Assembly (NCBI RefSeq): GCF_026184235.1
Contig: NZ_CP110806.1
Location: 2,356,001-2,420,000 of the forward strand
Length of the DNA stretch: 64,000 bases
Source of the DNA: Cellulomonas sp. S1-8
GTDB lineage: Bacteria > Actinomycetota > Actinomycetes > Actinomycetales > Cellulomonadaceae
Direction: 5' to 3'
Below are positions 31,640-41,197 of this stretch, piece by piece (the first letter of the stretch is position 1; each line of letters begins with the position of its first letter). The position numbers and the translations under genes were made by a program. Under the pieces are notes generated by a model. The model was not told the DNA's origin. It searched no databases and worked only from the letters and a program-made list of their open reading frames with translations.

Positions 31640-32098
31640 TCAGGGCAGCGGGGCGGGTCCCAGGTACGGGACGAGGGCGGGCACGTTGCGCAGCACGGCG
31701 AACGCGACGACGCTGCCGAGGGCGACCCACGGGAGCCAGGCGGGCGCGCTCGTCGGCGGGCCGCCGCGCAGGCGCCGCACGGTCCACGCGATCCACGCGA
31801 GCACGAGGAGCGGTGCCGTCACGGTCCACAGCGGGTTGGCCGCCCAGGCGCCGGCGACGTCGCCGGTGGCCAGGTCGTGCGTCGCGCGCAGCCCTCCGCA
31901 GCCGGGGCACGACACCCCCAGGAACAGGACCGACGGGCAGATCCCGTAGCTGAGGGGCGCGTACGGCGTCCGGACGACGAGCAGGACGACACCGGCCGTC
32001 ACCGCGGCGCCGAGCGCGAGCGGCACCGCCCCCCGCCGCACGACGTGCGACGAGGATGCGGTGCCGGTGCTCACGTCCGTTCGCTGCGCAAGGGTCAC
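31640..32098 (-). CDS. DUF2752 membrane protein
   Basis: 152 aa with three hydrophobic helices. The family motif CPGCGGLRATHDLATGDVAGAWAANPL is complete, with a CxxC pair that may bind a metal or form a disulfide near the membrane face. GTG at 32098 overlaps the stop of the upstream DUF4190 gene by 4 nt. It is one of the small membrane proteins placed between trpE and trpC; no function is known. Confidence 0.83.
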   Translation of the reverse strand: MTLAQRTDVSTGTASSSHVVRRGAVPLALGAAVTAGVVLLVVRTPYAPLSYGICPSVLFLGVSCPGCGGLRATHDLATGDVAGAWAANPLWTVTAPLLVLAWIAWTVRRLRGGPPTSAPAWLPWVALGSVVAFAVLRNVPALVPYLGPAPLP

Positions 32099-32724
32099 GG
32101 CGCCATCTGCTGCTGGCGCTCCATCTCCTCCTGCACGTACGCCCAGAAGCCGTCCCAGCCGCCGTACTGGGCGAACGCGATGGCGAAGGTGACCAGGAAG
32201 TACAGGCCGATCAGGATGCCGAGGATGCTCACGATGATGCCCGCCATCGAGAGCCCGCCGTTGCTGGCCTCACCGCGCGCCGCGGCGCCGCGGCCCTTGA
32301 TGCCCAGCCACAGACCGACGGCGCCGGGGATGACACCGATGACCAGGCAGCACAGCAGGACCGAGACGATGCCGAGCACGAGCGACCAGACACCGAGGGA
32401 GTTGCGTGTGGTGGCCTGCGGCGCGCCGTAGCCCGCGGCACCGTAGCCGCCGGCCTCCTGGCCGTAGCCGGGAGCCTGTCCGTACGCGGGTGCATGACCG
32501 TAGGCCGGGGGCTGCCCGTACGCGGGCGGCTGCGGCTGGCCGTACACCGGCGGCTGGCCGGCGCCGGTCGCGGCCGGGTCCGGGCTGGTGCCGGCCGGGT
32601 ACGGCGGGACCTCGCCGGACGTGGGCGGGACGGGCGGCTGCGCCGCGCCGCCAGGTGCACCGGACCCGGTGCCCGGCTCGTCGTCGGGCGTGTACGGGTC
32701 TCGGGGCTCGTTCGGGGTCGACAT
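32095..32724 (-). CDS. DUF4190 membrane protein with YGQ/YGH-rich tail
   Basis: 209 aa. Residues 1-105 are disordered, rich in Pro, Gly and Tyr with repeated AYGQ/AYGH units. A DUF4190 domain follows from RNSLGVWSLVLGIVSVLLCC with a conserved loop LWLGIKGRGAAARGEASNGGLSM. The end, VQEEMERQQQMAP, is polar. ATG at 32724 follows GGGAGAG. It is a paralogue in layout of the 30994 gene, and DUF2752 lies between them. Confidence 0.8.
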   Translation of the reverse strand: MSTPNEPRDPYTPDDEPGTGSGAPGGAAQPPVPPTSGEVPPYPAGTSPDPAATGAGQPPVYGQPQPPAYGQPPAYGHAPAYGQAPGYGQEAGGYGAAGYGAPQATTRNSLGVWSLVLGIVSVLLCCLVIGVIPGAVGLWLGIKGRGAAARGEASNGGLSMAGIIVSILGILIGLYFLVTFAIAFAQYGGWDGFWAYVQEEMERQQQMAP

Positions 32725-32794
32725 GCAGCTCTCCCTGGCTCGGTGGTGGCCGGTCGAGCCGGCCGGGGTTGACCGGAGCACGACTCCGGTGCGG

Positions 32795-33100
32795 TCAGTG
32801 GCCCCCGCGACGCTTCGCGCGAGCGAGCGTCGCTGCGCCGCCCTGGCCGTGGCCGAGCAGCTGCAGGACCTTGCCGAGGACGACCCCGGCGACCATGACC
32901 GCCATGCCGACCCAGAAGAGCCACACCAGCGCGAAGGTGACGCCGAGGGCGGCCACGACGGAACCGCCCACGACAGTCCAGGTCGTCGTCCAGGCGGCGA
33001 CGGTGCGGCCGTGGTTCGTCGGCGCGGTCGTCGGCGGCAGGTGCACCGTCTCGGTACGCGTCGTGTTCTGTGCGCGGTGGGCCAGCGAGTGATCGGCCAT
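32795..33100 (-). CDS. HGxxPAAW-family small membrane protein
   Basis: 101 aa; contains NHGRTVAAWTT just before the first of two membrane helices, a relaxed form of the HGxTPAAW motif of small actinobacterial membrane proteins encoded in trp clusters. The C-terminus is basic (ARAKRRGGH). ATG at 33100 with a GAAGGA site; a TAGGGT box lies 29 nt upstream. No function known. Confidence 0.82.
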   Translation of the reverse strand: MADHSLAHRAQNTTRTETVHLPPTTAPTNHGRTVAAWTTTWTVVGGSVVAALGVTFALVWLFWVGMAVMVAGVVLGKVLQLLGHGQGGAATLARAKRRGGH

Positions 33101-33129
33101 CAGTACGTCCTTCGTGCTCGGTTTGCCTC

Positions 33130-33135
33130 ACCCTA
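33130..33135 (-). promoter_or_regulatory. Candidate -10 box TAGGGT before the HGxxPAAW gene
   Basis: TANNNT hexamer between the Trp-associated membrane protein and the HGxxPAAW gene, giving a leader of about 24 nt with a Shine-Dalgarno sequence. It suggests an internal promoter within the trp run. Confidence 0.45.
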
Positions 33136-33163
33136 TCCGAGACGGACCTCCCCGACGCGCTGG

Positions 33164-33766
33164 TCAGGACGGGTCGTCGCCGCGTGTCAGCGCGTCCCAG
33201 TCGGCGCGCTCGTCGGCGGCGCCGGGGTCGGTCCCGCCGGTGTCCGGGCCGACGGGCCGCTCGTGACGACGTGAGCGGTGGTCCCACGCACCCGGTGCGC
33301 GCGCCAGGGCGACGGCGAGCAGGACGACGAGCACTCCGACCACGACCGCAGCCGCGGGTCCGGCGGTCGTGGTCGCCCCGGACGCGCCGGTGACGCCGGT
33401 CGCGTCGGCCACCGCACCCGACACGGCGCCGGACGGGTCCGCGAGCACGGCGGCCCCGGCGGCCAGCACGAGCACCCCGGCACCCGCGCTCACCGCGGCG
33501 ACGACCCACCGCCCGGCGCGCCCGACGAGCGCGAGCGCCCCGGCGGCCGCGAGCAGGACCAGGGCCGCGGCCGGAGCCTGCGGGGCGGCGGCCGCACCGT
33601 CCACCGTGACCGTCACCGCGCCGTCCAGCACGCTGGTGCCGGACCCGGTCACCCACGTCGGCACCGTGACGAGGCCGACGACGCCCGCGGCGAGCAGGAG
33701 CGCCAGCACCCACCGCCCGCGGCGGGCCGGCGCCACGGGCCCCGGGTGCGCGGCCGCGCCGGTCAC
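33164..33766 (-). CDS. Trp-associated membrane protein (TIGR02234 family)
   Basis: 200 aa with four membrane helices: a hydrophobic start RWVLALLLAAGVVGLVTV, two central helices rich in Ala/Leu/Val and a fourth near 137-156. The family is found almost only between trpE and trpC in high-GC actinobacteria, as here, and is presumed to aid tryptophan metabolism or transport; no activity is known. GTG at 33766 overlaps the trpE stop (GTGA). Confidence 0.82.
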   Translation of the reverse strand: MTGAAAHPGPVAPARRGRWVLALLLAAGVVGLVTVPTWVTGSGTSVLDGAVTVTVDGAAAAPQAPAAALVLLAAAGALALVGRAGRWVVAAVSAGAGVLVLAAGAAVLADPSGAVSGAVADATGVTGASGATTTAGPAAAVVVGVLVVLLAVALARAPGAWDHRSRRHERPVGPDTGGTDPGAADERADWDALTRGDDPS

Positions 33767-35340
33767 GGCACCTCGTGGCGCAGACAGGCCGCGAGCTGCA
33801 CCGCGCGCACGGCGGCGGCCGCCTTGTTGCGCGACTCCTCGTACTCGAGCGCCGGGACCGAGTCCGCGACGATGCCCCCACCCGCCTGGACGCTGGCGCG
33901 ACCGTCGCGGATCACCGCGGTGCGGATCGCGATGGCCATGTCCATGTCGCCGGCGAAGTCGAAGTACCCGACGGTGCCGCCGTACACGCCGCGCCGGGCG
34001 GGCTCGAGCTCGTCGATCAGCTCGATCGCGCGCGGCTTGGGCGCACCCGACAAGGTGCCCGCCGGGAACGTCGCGACGAGCGTCTGGAGGGCGGTGGAGC
34101 CGGCGCGCAGCCTCCCGACGACCGTCGAGCAGATGTGCATGATGTGGGAGAACCGCCGCACGGCCATGAACTCGACGACCTCGACGCTCGTGGGCTCGCA
34201 CACCTTGACCATGTCGTTGCGGGACAGGTCGACGAGCATGATGTGCTCCGCCCGCTCCTTCGGGTCGGCCAGGACCTCGTCCTGCAGCGCCCGGTCCTCC
34301 TCGGGCGTGGCCCCGCGCGGACGGGAGCCGGCGATCGGGAACGTCGTGACGTGCCCGGCGCTGACCTTCACCAGCGTCTCCGGGCTCGAGCCGACGACGG
34401 CGAAGTCGCGGCCGTCGGCGTCCTGCAGCGCCAGCATGTACATGTACGGGCTGGGGTTGATCGTCCGCAGCACGCGGTACACGTCGAGCGGGTCGGCCGG
34501 GCAGTCGAGGTCGAGGCGCTGGGACAGCACCACCTGGAAGACGTCGCCGTCACGGATCGCCTCCTGCCCGCGGCGGACCGACTCCTCGAACTCCTCGCGC
34601 GTGCTGCGGAACTCGAGCTCGGGGACCGCGACGTCGGGGTCGACGACCGCGGGTGCCGAGGGCGCCGGGCGGCGCAGCGCGGCCTGCATGTCGTCGAGCC
34701 GGCGCACCGCGTCGGCGTACGCCTCGTCGACGCGTTCGTCGGTCGCGTCGAAGTTGATCGCGTTGGCCACCAGCCACACGGAGCCGTCGACGTGGTCGAC
34801 CGCGGCCAGGTCGCCGGCCAGCAGGAGCGTGACCTCGGGGATCCCCAGCTCCTCCGGGGCGCGCGCCGGCAGCGTGGGCTCCCAGTGGTGCACGACGTCC
34901 CAGCCGAGCACCCCGACGAGGCCGCCGGTCAGCGGCGGCAGCCCTTCGATCCGGGGGGTGTGCAGGACCTCCAGGGTCTGTCCCAGCACGTCCAGGACGT
35001 CGCCCTGCGTCGGCACGCCCGCCGGCACGTCGCCGGACCACACCGCGCGCCCGTCACGCACCGACAGGGCGGCACGTGAGGCGACCCCCACGAACGACCA
35101 GCGGCCCCAGGTGCCGTCGGACTCCGCCGACTCGAGCACGAAGGTGCCCGGACGCCCGGCCGCCAGGGTGCGGTAGAGCCCGACGGGGGTGACGTCGTCG
35201 GCCAGCAGCCGCCGCACCACGGGCACGACGCGCCGGTCCACCGCGAGGTCCCGGAAGCCGTCGGCGGACGGCCACGTCGCACCCCAGGGCAGGTCCGTGA
35301 CGGTCGCGGGACGCGCGGCGGGGACGGCCTGCTGGGTCAC
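33763..35340 (-). CDS. trpE: Anthranilate synthase component I
   Basis: 525 aa. It converts chorismate and ammonia (from TrpG) to anthranilate. Tryptophan feedback-site residues lie in [19 protein letters not shown] (LLES-type motif). The chorismate-binding domain has [44 protein letters not shown] and the end [11 protein letters not shown] at 35340 overlaps the hisI stop (GTGA). No trpG or leader peptide with Trp codons is seen upstream. First trp gene of the run. Confidence 0.96.
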   Translation of the reverse strand: MTQQAVPAARPATVTDLPWGATWPSADGFRDLAVDRRVVPVVRRLLADDVTPVGLYRTLAAGRPGTFVLESAESDGTWGRWSFVGVASRAALSVRDGRAVWSGDVPAGVPTQGDVLDVLGQTLEVLHTPRIEGLPPLTGGLVGVLGWDVVHHWEPTLPARAPEELGIPEVTLLLAGDLAAVDHVDGSVWLVANAINFDATDERVDEAYADAVRRLDDMQAALRRPAPSAPAVVDPDVAVPELEFRSTREEFEESVRRGQEAIRDGDVFQVVLSQRLDLDCPADPLDVYRVLRTINPSPYMYMLALQDADGRDFAVVGSSPETLVKVSAGHVTTFPIAGSRPRGATPEEDRALQDEVLADPKERAEHIMLVDLSRNDMVKVCEPTSVEVVEFMAVRRFSHIMHICSTVVGRLRAGSTALQTLVATFPAGTLSGAPKPRAIELIDELEPARRGVYGGTVGYFDFAGDMDMAIAIRTAVIRDGRASVQAGGGIVADSVPALEYEESRNKAAAAVRAVQLAACLRHEVP

Positions 35341-35795
35341 GGCTGAGCTCCTCGGGGGGTCGGGGTGGTGCCCACGGTGGGCGCGGACGACGCGGGTGCG
35401 GCCTGCGTCACGACGACAGGCAGGGACCCGCCCGCCTCGAAGCACGTGTGGGTGCCCGTGTGGCACGCAGCGCCGACCTGGTCGACGGTGACGAGCAGCG
35501 CGTCGCCGTCGCAGTCGAGGGACACGGCGCGCACGTGCTGCACGTGCCCGCTCGTGTCGCCCTTGCGCCAGTACTCCTGCCGGGACCGGCTCCAGAAGGT
35601 CACCCGACCCGACGTGAGCGTGCGGTGCAGCGCCTCGTCGTCCATCCAGCCGAGCATGAGGACGTCCCGCGTGGCGTGCTCCTGCACGACCGCGGCGACG
35701 AGCCCGCCGTCGTCGCGGCGCAGACGGGCGGCCACGGCCGGGTCGAGGGCGCTGCGCGCCACGCGGCCGTCGGGTGCGGAGGGGTTCGGTGACAC
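35337..35795 (-). CDS. hisI: Phosphoribosyl-AMP cyclohydrolase
   Basis: 152 aa single-domain HisI; the HisE pyrophosphohydrolase half is not fused. Opens the purine ring of PR-AMP in histidine synthesis. Zinc and magnesium ligands are visible in [31 protein letters not shown] at 35795 lies 6 nt after a CAGGAT box, so transcription may begin at the start codon. The hisI-trpE junction is a GTGA overlap, tying histidine and tryptophan genes in one transcript. A Thr/Pro/Ala-rich tail follows the enzyme core. Confidence 0.94.
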   Translation of the reverse strand: MSPNPSAPDGRVARSALDPAVAARLRRDDGGLVAAVVQEHATRDVLMLGWMDDEALHRTLTSGRVTFWSRSRQEYWRKGDTSGHVQHVRAVSLDCDGDALLVTVDQVGAACHTGTHTCFEAGGSLPVVVTQAAPASSAPTVGTTPTPRGAQP

Positions 35796-35801
35796 GCGAC
35801 G

Positions 35802-35807
35802 ATCCTG
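35802..35807 (-). promoter_or_regulatory. Possible -10 box CAGGAT before hisI
   Basis: CANNNT variant 6 nt from the hisI GTG; would start the hisI-trpE transcript leaderless. Confidence 0.35.
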
Positions 35808-35870
35808 CCACGCAGGACACCGGGCACGACCACGCCGTCCGGGAGCCGGCCCCAGGGGTGCTCCGGACCG

Positions 35871-37718
35871 TCAGCGGGTCTGCGCGACCCAGGCCTGGTG
35901 CATCGCGGCGTAGTGCCCGCCCTGCGTCACCAGCTCCGCGTGCGTCCCCGTCTCGACGACCCGGCCCGCATGGACCACGACGACGCCGTCCGCCGCCTCC
36001 GCCGTCGACAGCCGGTGCGCGATGGTCAGCGTGGTCCGACCCCGCGCGAGCTCGCGCAGTGCCCGCGCGATCCGCACCTCGGCGACCGGGTCGACGGCCG
36101 AGGTCGCCTCGTCCAGCACGAGCAGGTCGCCGTCGGCGAGGCGGGCGCGCGCGAGCGCGATGAGCTGGCGCTCCCCCGCCGACAGCAGCTCCCCACGCTG
36201 CCCGACCGTGGTGCCCAGGCCCGCGGGCAGCTCGTCGACCCAGGCGTCCAGGCCCAGCTCCTCGACCGCCCGCTGCACCTGCGCCGCGGCATGCGGGTCG
36301 AGGTCGGTGCTGCCGCCGAGCGGCATGTCGCGCAGCCCGTAGGCGATGTTCTGCGCGAGCGTCCCGTCGAACAGGAAGCCCTCCTGCGGCACCAGCACGA
36401 CGCGTCGGCGCAGGTCGGCCGAGGCGATCCGCCGCAGGTCGACCCCGTCGAGCAGGACGGCCCCCGACGTCGGGTCCATGAACCGCGCCACCAGCTTGGC
36501 CATCGTCGTCTTGCCCGAGCCCGTGGCACCGACGACCGCGACCGACGAGCCGGCCGCGAGCTCCAGGTCGACGTCCTGCAGGACCGGGGGCCCGTCCGGG
36601 TAGGCGTAGCCGACCCGGACGAACGTGACGCTCGCCGACCCGCGGGGGCTGGGGACCGCGTCGTCACCGGGCTCCGCGACGTCGACCGGGGTCTCCAGGA
36701 CGCCCAGCACGCGGCGCCAGCCGGCCACCGCGTTCTGCAGCTCGTTGAGGATCTCGGTGGCCATCTGCACGGGCCCGGTGAACAGCTGCACGAGGAACAG
36801 GAAGGCCAGCACGCGCCCGACGGTGAGCTCGCCCGCGACACCGAGCCACGTCCCGGCCACCACGACGACCGCCAGGACGAGGTTCGCGACGAGCACCCCG
36901 GAGGAGAAGACGACGGCCACGAGGCTCTGGGCGCGCACCATCGCGCGCCGCGTCCCGGCGACCGCCGCGTCGATGCGCCGCTGCGTGCGCGTCGCGACGC
37001 CGTACGCGCGGATCGTCTCGGCACCGACGACGGCCTCGGAGACCGCCCCGAGCATCGCGCCGTACTGCTCGCGCACGGCGGCGTACCGCCGGTTGACCCC
37101 GCGCTGCATGCGGGGCAGCACCAGCAGCAGCGGGATGAAGCAGGCCCACACGAGCAGCGTGAGCTGCCACGAGTACACCGCCATCAGCGCGGTCGCGACG
37201 AGGATCTGGAGCACCGAGACGAGCAGCAGGATGCCGCCCCACTGCACGAACATCGAGATCGTGTCGACGTCGGACGTCACGCGCGAGACCAGCGACCCGC
37301 GACGCTCGGTGTTCTGGGTGAGCACCGACAGGTCGTGCACGTGCCGGAACGCCCGCGTGCGCAGCGTCAGCAGCCCCGACTCGCTGGACCGGAACAGCCG
37401 GACGTTGACGACCGCCGAGCAGGCCGCACCGACGGCGAGGCCCAGCGCGGCGATGCCGACCAGCGCGGCCGCGCGCGCCGTGTCGACGCCGCCCGGCGCG
37501 AGGATCGCGGTGTCGATCGTCTGCTGGACCGCGATCGGCACCAGTACGCGGGCGGACGCGGCCACGACGGCGAGCGCGAGCGTGACCACCAGACCGTCGA
37601 GCAGCTCCGGTGAGACCTGCACGCCCCGGCGCAGGGTCGCGCGGACGCCGAGCGTGCTCGCCGGCGCCATCCGGCCACCGGTGCCGGGCTCCTGGGGGGT
37701 GTCGGTGGTGCTGCTCAT
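35871..37718 (-). CDS. ABC exporter subunit with catalytic Walker B Glu and altered signature
   Basis: 615 aa: a six-helix type I exporter membrane domain (about 35-330) and an ATPase domain. Walker A GATGSGKT, Walker B LLVLDEATSAVD with the catalytic Glu, and switch His in IAHRLST are intact, but the signature reads LSAGERQ instead of LSGGQ. ATG at 37718 overlaps the stop of the partner gene. An imperfect hairpin with one bulge (about 35838-35870) follows. It should form a heterodimer with the 649-aa subunit. Substrate unknown; drug, lipid or peptide export are all possible. Confidence 0.9.
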   Translation of the reverse strand: MSSTTDTPQEPGTGGRMAPASTLGVRATLRRGVQVSPELLDGLVVTLALAVVAASARVLVPIAVQQTIDTAILAPGGVDTARAAALVGIAALGLAVGAACSAVVNVRLFRSSESGLLTLRTRAFRHVHDLSVLTQNTERRGSLVSRVTSDVDTISMFVQWGGILLLVSVLQILVATALMAVYSWQLTLLVWACFIPLLLVLPRMQRGVNRRYAAVREQYGAMLGAVSEAVVGAETIRAYGVATRTQRRIDAAVAGTRRAMVRAQSLVAVVFSSGVLVANLVLAVVVVAGTWLGVAGELTVGRVLAFLFLVQLFTGPVQMATEILNELQNAVAGWRRVLGVLETPVDVAEPGDDAVPSPRGSASVTFVRVGYAYPDGPPVLQDVDLELAAGSSVAVVGATGSGKTTMAKLVARFMDPTSGAVLLDGVDLRRIASADLRRRVVLVPQEGFLFDGTLAQNIAYGLRDMPLGGSTDLDPHAAAQVQRAVEELGLDAWVDELPAGLGTTVGQRGELLSAGERQLIALARARLADGDLLVLDEATSAVDPVAEVRIARALRELARGRTTLTIAHRLSTAEAADGVVVVHAGRVVETGTHAELVTQGGHYAAMHQAWVAQTR

Positions 37719-39664
37719 CGGGTCCCTCCGTCAGCCGTCACGTCGTCGGCCGTCGCGTCGTCGTCCCACGTCACGGCGGCGTCCTCGTCGGCGCGCTCGC
37801 GCTCACGGCGCTCCGACTCGCGCGCGTAGGCGGTGGCCAGCTCCCGGTAGCCGGGGTCGCGCTGGAGCAGCTCGGCGTGGGTGCCCCGGTCCACGACGCG
37901 CCCCGCCTCGACGTGCACGACCTCGTCCGCCAGCAGCACCGAGGACATGCGGTAGGCGACCAGGAGCACGGTCGGGCCGGGCGTGCCGGCGTCGGGGCGC
38001 AGGCCGGTGAGGATGTCGCGCTCGACCCGCGGGTCCACGGCGGAGGTGGCGTCGTCGAGGACCAGGACGCGCGGCCGGCGCACGAGCGCGCGCGCCAGCG
38101 CGAGCCGCTGTCGCTGCCCACCCGAGAGGTTCGCCCCCCGCTCGCCCAGCGGGGCGTCGAGACCGCCCGGCAGCGCGCGGACGACGTCGTCGACGCGCGC
38201 GGCCACGAGCGCGGCCCACACGTCGTCGTCGTCGGGCGCACCCGCGTCGCCGGGGTCCGCGAGCGTGACGTTGCCGCGGACCGTGTCCTCGAACACGAAC
38301 GTCGACTGGCTGACGTAGCCGACCTGCGCGGCGAGGTCGGCGGGACGCACGTCGCGCACGTCGAGGCCATCGATCTCGACGACGCCGGCCGACGGGTCGA
38401 CGAGCCGCGGCACCAGGCCGACGAGCGTCGACTTGCCCGAGCCCGTCGGACCGACGACGGCGAGCGTCCGGCCGGCCGGCACCACGAGGTCGACGCCGTT
38501 CAGCAGCTCGACCTCGCCGTCGGGGCTCGGCACGGCGAGGTGCACGCCGCGCAGCCGCACGTCGGCGCCGCCGGTGGCGCCCGGCAGCGGCGCGTCGCCG
38601 TCGACGGGCACGCCGTGCGCGTCGAGGACGCGCGAGATCCGGTCGTGGCCGACCAGACCGCGGGGCAGCTCGCCCAGCACCCAGCCGAACGCCCGCACCG
38701 GCACCGCGAGCAGGGTGAGCAGGTACGCGGCGGCGACGACGTCGCCCGTGCCGATCGCCCCGACCGCGACGCGCTGCGTGCCGACCAGCAGGACCAGCAG
38801 CGTCCCGAGGTTCGGGAGCAGGTCGATGACCGGGTCGAACACGGCACGCACGACGCCGACGCGCACGTTCGCGTCCCGCAGCGCGCGCGCCCGGTCGGTG
38901 AACCGGTGGTCCTCGCGGTCCTCGGTGCCCAGCGACTTGACCAGCGTCGCGGCCTCGAAGCTCTCGTGCGCGACGTCGGCGACCTCGGCCCGCAGCTGCT
39001 GCGCGCGGGTGATCGCGGGCGTCATCCGACGTTGGAACACGAGGTTCGCGATCACCGCGAGCGGCAGCACGACCAGGGCGGCCAGGGCGAGCCAGACGTC
39101 CGTCCGCACCAGGGCGAACGTCGCGACCACGATCATCACGACGACCCCGAGCGCGAACGGCAGCGGGTTGAACACCCCGGTCGCGGCCTCGACGTCGGAC
39201 CCCGCGTTGGACAGCAGCTGCCCCGTGGGGTGCCGGCGGTGCCAGGACATCGGCAGGCGCAGGTACTGGCGCGTGACGGCCCGGCGGTGGTCGGCCTGGA
39301 TGTCCGCGACGCCGATGCCCGCGACGATGCGGCGCGCGGCGACCGTGAGCGCGAGGGTCAGCGCCACCAGCGCGACGACCACCCCGGCGAGCCAGATCCT
39401 GCCCTGCGCCTCGCGCGAGCCCGCGAGCGCGGGCACCACGACCTGGTCCGTCACCGCCCCCAGGACACGGCTCACCCCGACCGTCAGGGCACCGAACAGC
39501 GCGGACGCACCGACCGCGAGGACGTAGGTGCGGGGGTGCGAGCGCATGCCACGCCAGATCAGGGCGACCGACCGGCGCGCGGCCGAACCCTGGAGCGTCG
39601 ACCCGCGCGTGGGGTGCCCCGGGGGGCCGGCGGGGGTCCGGGGGCGCGCGGGCACGGCAGTCAC
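37715..39664 (-). CDS. ABC exporter subunit with degenerate ATP site
   Basis: 649 aa, partner of the 615-aa subunit and translated first. N-terminal membrane domain of six helices (about 48-345), then an ATPase with Walker A GPTGSGKS and full signature LSGGQRQ. The Walker B reads VLVLDDATSAVDP, Asp replacing the catalytic Glu, and the switch His is Tyr (VAYRMSS). So one composite ATP site is catalytic and the other is not, as in known heterodimeric exporters. GTG at 39664. The C-terminus is acidic (DDDATADDVTADGG). Confidence 0.9.
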   Translation of the reverse strand: MTAVPARPRTPAGPPGHPTRGSTLQGSAARRSVALIWRGMRSHPRTYVLAVGASALFGALTVGVSRVLGAVTDQVVVPALAGSREAQGRIWLAGVVVALVALTLALTVAARRIVAGIGVADIQADHRRAVTRQYLRLPMSWHRRHPTGQLLSNAGSDVEAATGVFNPLPFALGVVVMIVVATFALVRTDVWLALAALVVLPLAVIANLVFQRRMTPAITRAQQLRAEVADVAHESFEAATLVKSLGTEDREDHRFTDRARALRDANVRVGVVRAVFDPVIDLLPNLGTLLVLLVGTQRVAVGAIGTGDVVAAAYLLTLLAVPVRAFGWVLGELPRGLVGHDRISRVLDAHGVPVDGDAPLPGATGGADVRLRGVHLAVPSPDGEVELLNGVDLVVPAGRTLAVVGPTGSGKSTLVGLVPRLVDPSAGVVEIDGLDVRDVRPADLAAQVGYVSQSTFVFEDTVRGNVTLADPGDAGAPDDDDVWAALVAARVDDVVRALPGGLDAPLGERGANLSGGQRQRLALARALVRRPRVLVLDDATSAVDPRVERDILTGLRPDAGTPGPTVLLVAYRMSSVLLADEVVHVEAGRVVDRGTHAELLQRDPGYRELATAYARESERRERERADEDAAVTWDDDATADDVTADGGTR

Positions 39665-39770
39665 ACTCCTGACGGGAAGGGGGATGCTGCGATCTTCTCA
39701 CGCAGGTCCGACATGCCCCCCGAACCCCGCGCCGGGCGACGTGCCGTGCGCGACGACGCCCTGCGCGTGG

Positions 39771-39776
39771 CACGAT
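39771..39776 (+). promoter_or_regulatory. Possible -10 box CACGAT before the TIGR03085 gene
   Basis: CANNNT variant 8 nt before the ATG at 39785, no Shine-Dalgarno sequence. Confidence 0.3.
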
Positions 39777-39784
39777 CGCGTGCC

Positions 39785-40417
39785 ATGACGTGGCACGAGA
39801 CCGAACGAGGCTGGCTCGCCGATGCGCTGCGCGCCGCGGACCCGCAGGACCCGACGCTGTGCGACGGCTGGCAGGCCCGGCACCTGGCGGCGCACCTGGT
39901 GCTCCGCGAGCACCCGGGCGTGGCGAGCGGCGCGGTGCGCGGCGGGCTCGGCGCCGCCACCGAGCGCCTGGCGGCGACCGCCACGGACCCCGCGGGCTAC
40001 GCGGCGCTCGTCGACCGGTTCGCCGCGCCGCCGCCGCGCTGGAGCCCGCTGACGTGGGCCGGCGACGCGGTCAACCTCACGGAGTACTTCGTCCACACCG
40101 AGGACGTGCGACGGGGCACCGGTGCACGCACGCCGCGTGACCTGCCCGACGCGCTGGCCGAGGCGCTGTGGTCGCAGCTGGTGCGGATGGCGGCGCTGCG
40201 GCTGCGTCGGCTGGGCCCGGGCGTCGTGCTCGTCCGCGACGACGACGTGCGCTGCGCCGCGCACTCCCCCCGCACCGGCCACGGCACGGTCGTGCTGCGC
40301 GGCGGCGTCGGGGAGCTCGTCCTGGCGGTGTCCGGGCGTCTGCAGGCGGCCGACGTGCGCGTCGACGGCACACCCGACGACGTCCGGGCCGTCCGGGACC
40401 TGCTCACCGGCCCCTGA
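39785..40417 (+). CDS. TIGR03085-family protein, maleylpyruvate-isomerase-like (DinB fold)
   Basis: 210 aa. The start MTWHETERGWLADALRAADP with TLCDGWQARHLAAHLVLREH is characteristic of TIGR03085; the His residues at the ends of the helices could bind a metal as in DinB-like/mycothiol-dependent enzymes (AHLVLREH, NLTEYFVHTEDVRRG). Reaction unknown; a link to mycothiol is only suggested by fold. It is divergent from the ABC exporter operon and convergent with hisF, whose stop lies 9 nt away. Confidence 0.82.
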   Translation: MTWHETERGWLADALRAADPQDPTLCDGWQARHLAAHLVLREHPGVASGAVRGGLGAATERLAATATDPAGYAALVDRFAAPPPRWSPLTWAGDAVNLTEYFVHTEDVRRGTGARTPRDLPDALAEALWSQLVRMAALRLRRLGPGVVLVRDDDVRCAAHSPRTGHGTVVLRGGVGELVLAVSGRLQAADVRVDGTPDDVRAVRDLLTGP

Positions 40418-40430
40418 CGCGGCGCGTCAG
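40414..40430. terminator. Short hairpin spanning two convergent stop codons
   Basis: CTGACGC and GCGTCAG form a 7-bp stem with a GGC loop; it contains the stop codons of the TIGR03085 gene and of hisF. Small, so termination strength is uncertain. Confidence 0.35.
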
Positions 40431-41197
40431 CGCACCACGACGTCCGCCGCGCGCAGGGCGTCCTTCACCTGCCCGACGGTGAGGGTCCCGAAGTGGAAGA
40501 CGCTCGCGGCGAGCACCGCGTCGGCGCCCGCGCGCGCGGCCTCGACGAAGTGCTCCACGGTCCCGGCACCGCCCGACGCGACGAGCGGCACGCTCACGCG
40601 GGCCCGGACGTCGGCGATCATCTGCAGGTCGAAGCCGGCGGTGGTGCCGTCCGCGTCCATCGAGTTCAGCAGGACCTCGCCGACGCCCAGCTCGACGGCC
40701 CGGTGCGCCCACTCGACGGCGTCGATCCCGGTGCCGCGCCGACCGCCGTGCGTCGTGACCTCGTAGCCCGAGGCCGTCGGCGTCCCGTCCGTCACGCGGC
40801 GGGCGTCGACCGACAGCACCAGCACCTGCGAGCCGAACCGGTCGGCGATCTCGGTGATCAGCTCGGGGCGCGCGATGGCCGCGGTGTTCACGCCGACCTT
40901 GTCGGCGCCGGCCCGCAGCAGCCGGTCCACGTCCTGCGGCGAGCGCACCCCGCCGCCGACCGTGAGCGGCACGAAGACCTCGCCGGCGGTGCGCCGCACG
41001 ACGTCGTAGGTCGTCTCCCGGTCCGACGACGACGCGGACACGTCGAGGAACGTCAGCTCGTCGGCGCCCTCGGCGTCGTACCGCCGCGCGAGCTCGACGG
41101 GGTCGCCCGCGTCGCGCAGGTTCGCGAAGTTGACGCCCTTGACGACCCGGCCCGCGTCGACGTCCAGGCACGGGATCACGCGCAGCGCGAGGCTCAT
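40427..41197 (-). CDS. hisF: Imidazole glycerol phosphate synthase subunit HisF
   Basis: 256 aa TIM barrel that cyclises PRFAR with ammonia from HisH. Start [20 protein letters not shown] has the catalytic Asp; SVDARRV holds the second Asp region; phosphate loops VGGGVRS and [10 protein letters not shown] are intact. ATG at 41197 overlaps the stop of the FKBP gene (ATGA). hisH and hisA are not in the window. Stop lies 9 nt from a convergent stop. Confidence 0.95.
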   Translation of the reverse strand: MSLALRVIPCLDVDAGRVVKGVNFANLRDAGDPVELARRYDAEGADELTFLDVSASSSDRETTYDVVRRTAGEVFVPLTVGGGVRSPQDVDRLLRAGADKVGVNTAAIARPELITEIADRFGSQVLVLSVDARRVTDGTPTASGYEVTTHGGRRGTGIDAVEWAHRAVELGVGEVLLNSMDADGTTAGFDLQMIADVRARVSVPLVASGGAGTVEHFVEAARAGADAVLAASVFHFGTLTVGQVKDALRAADVVVR

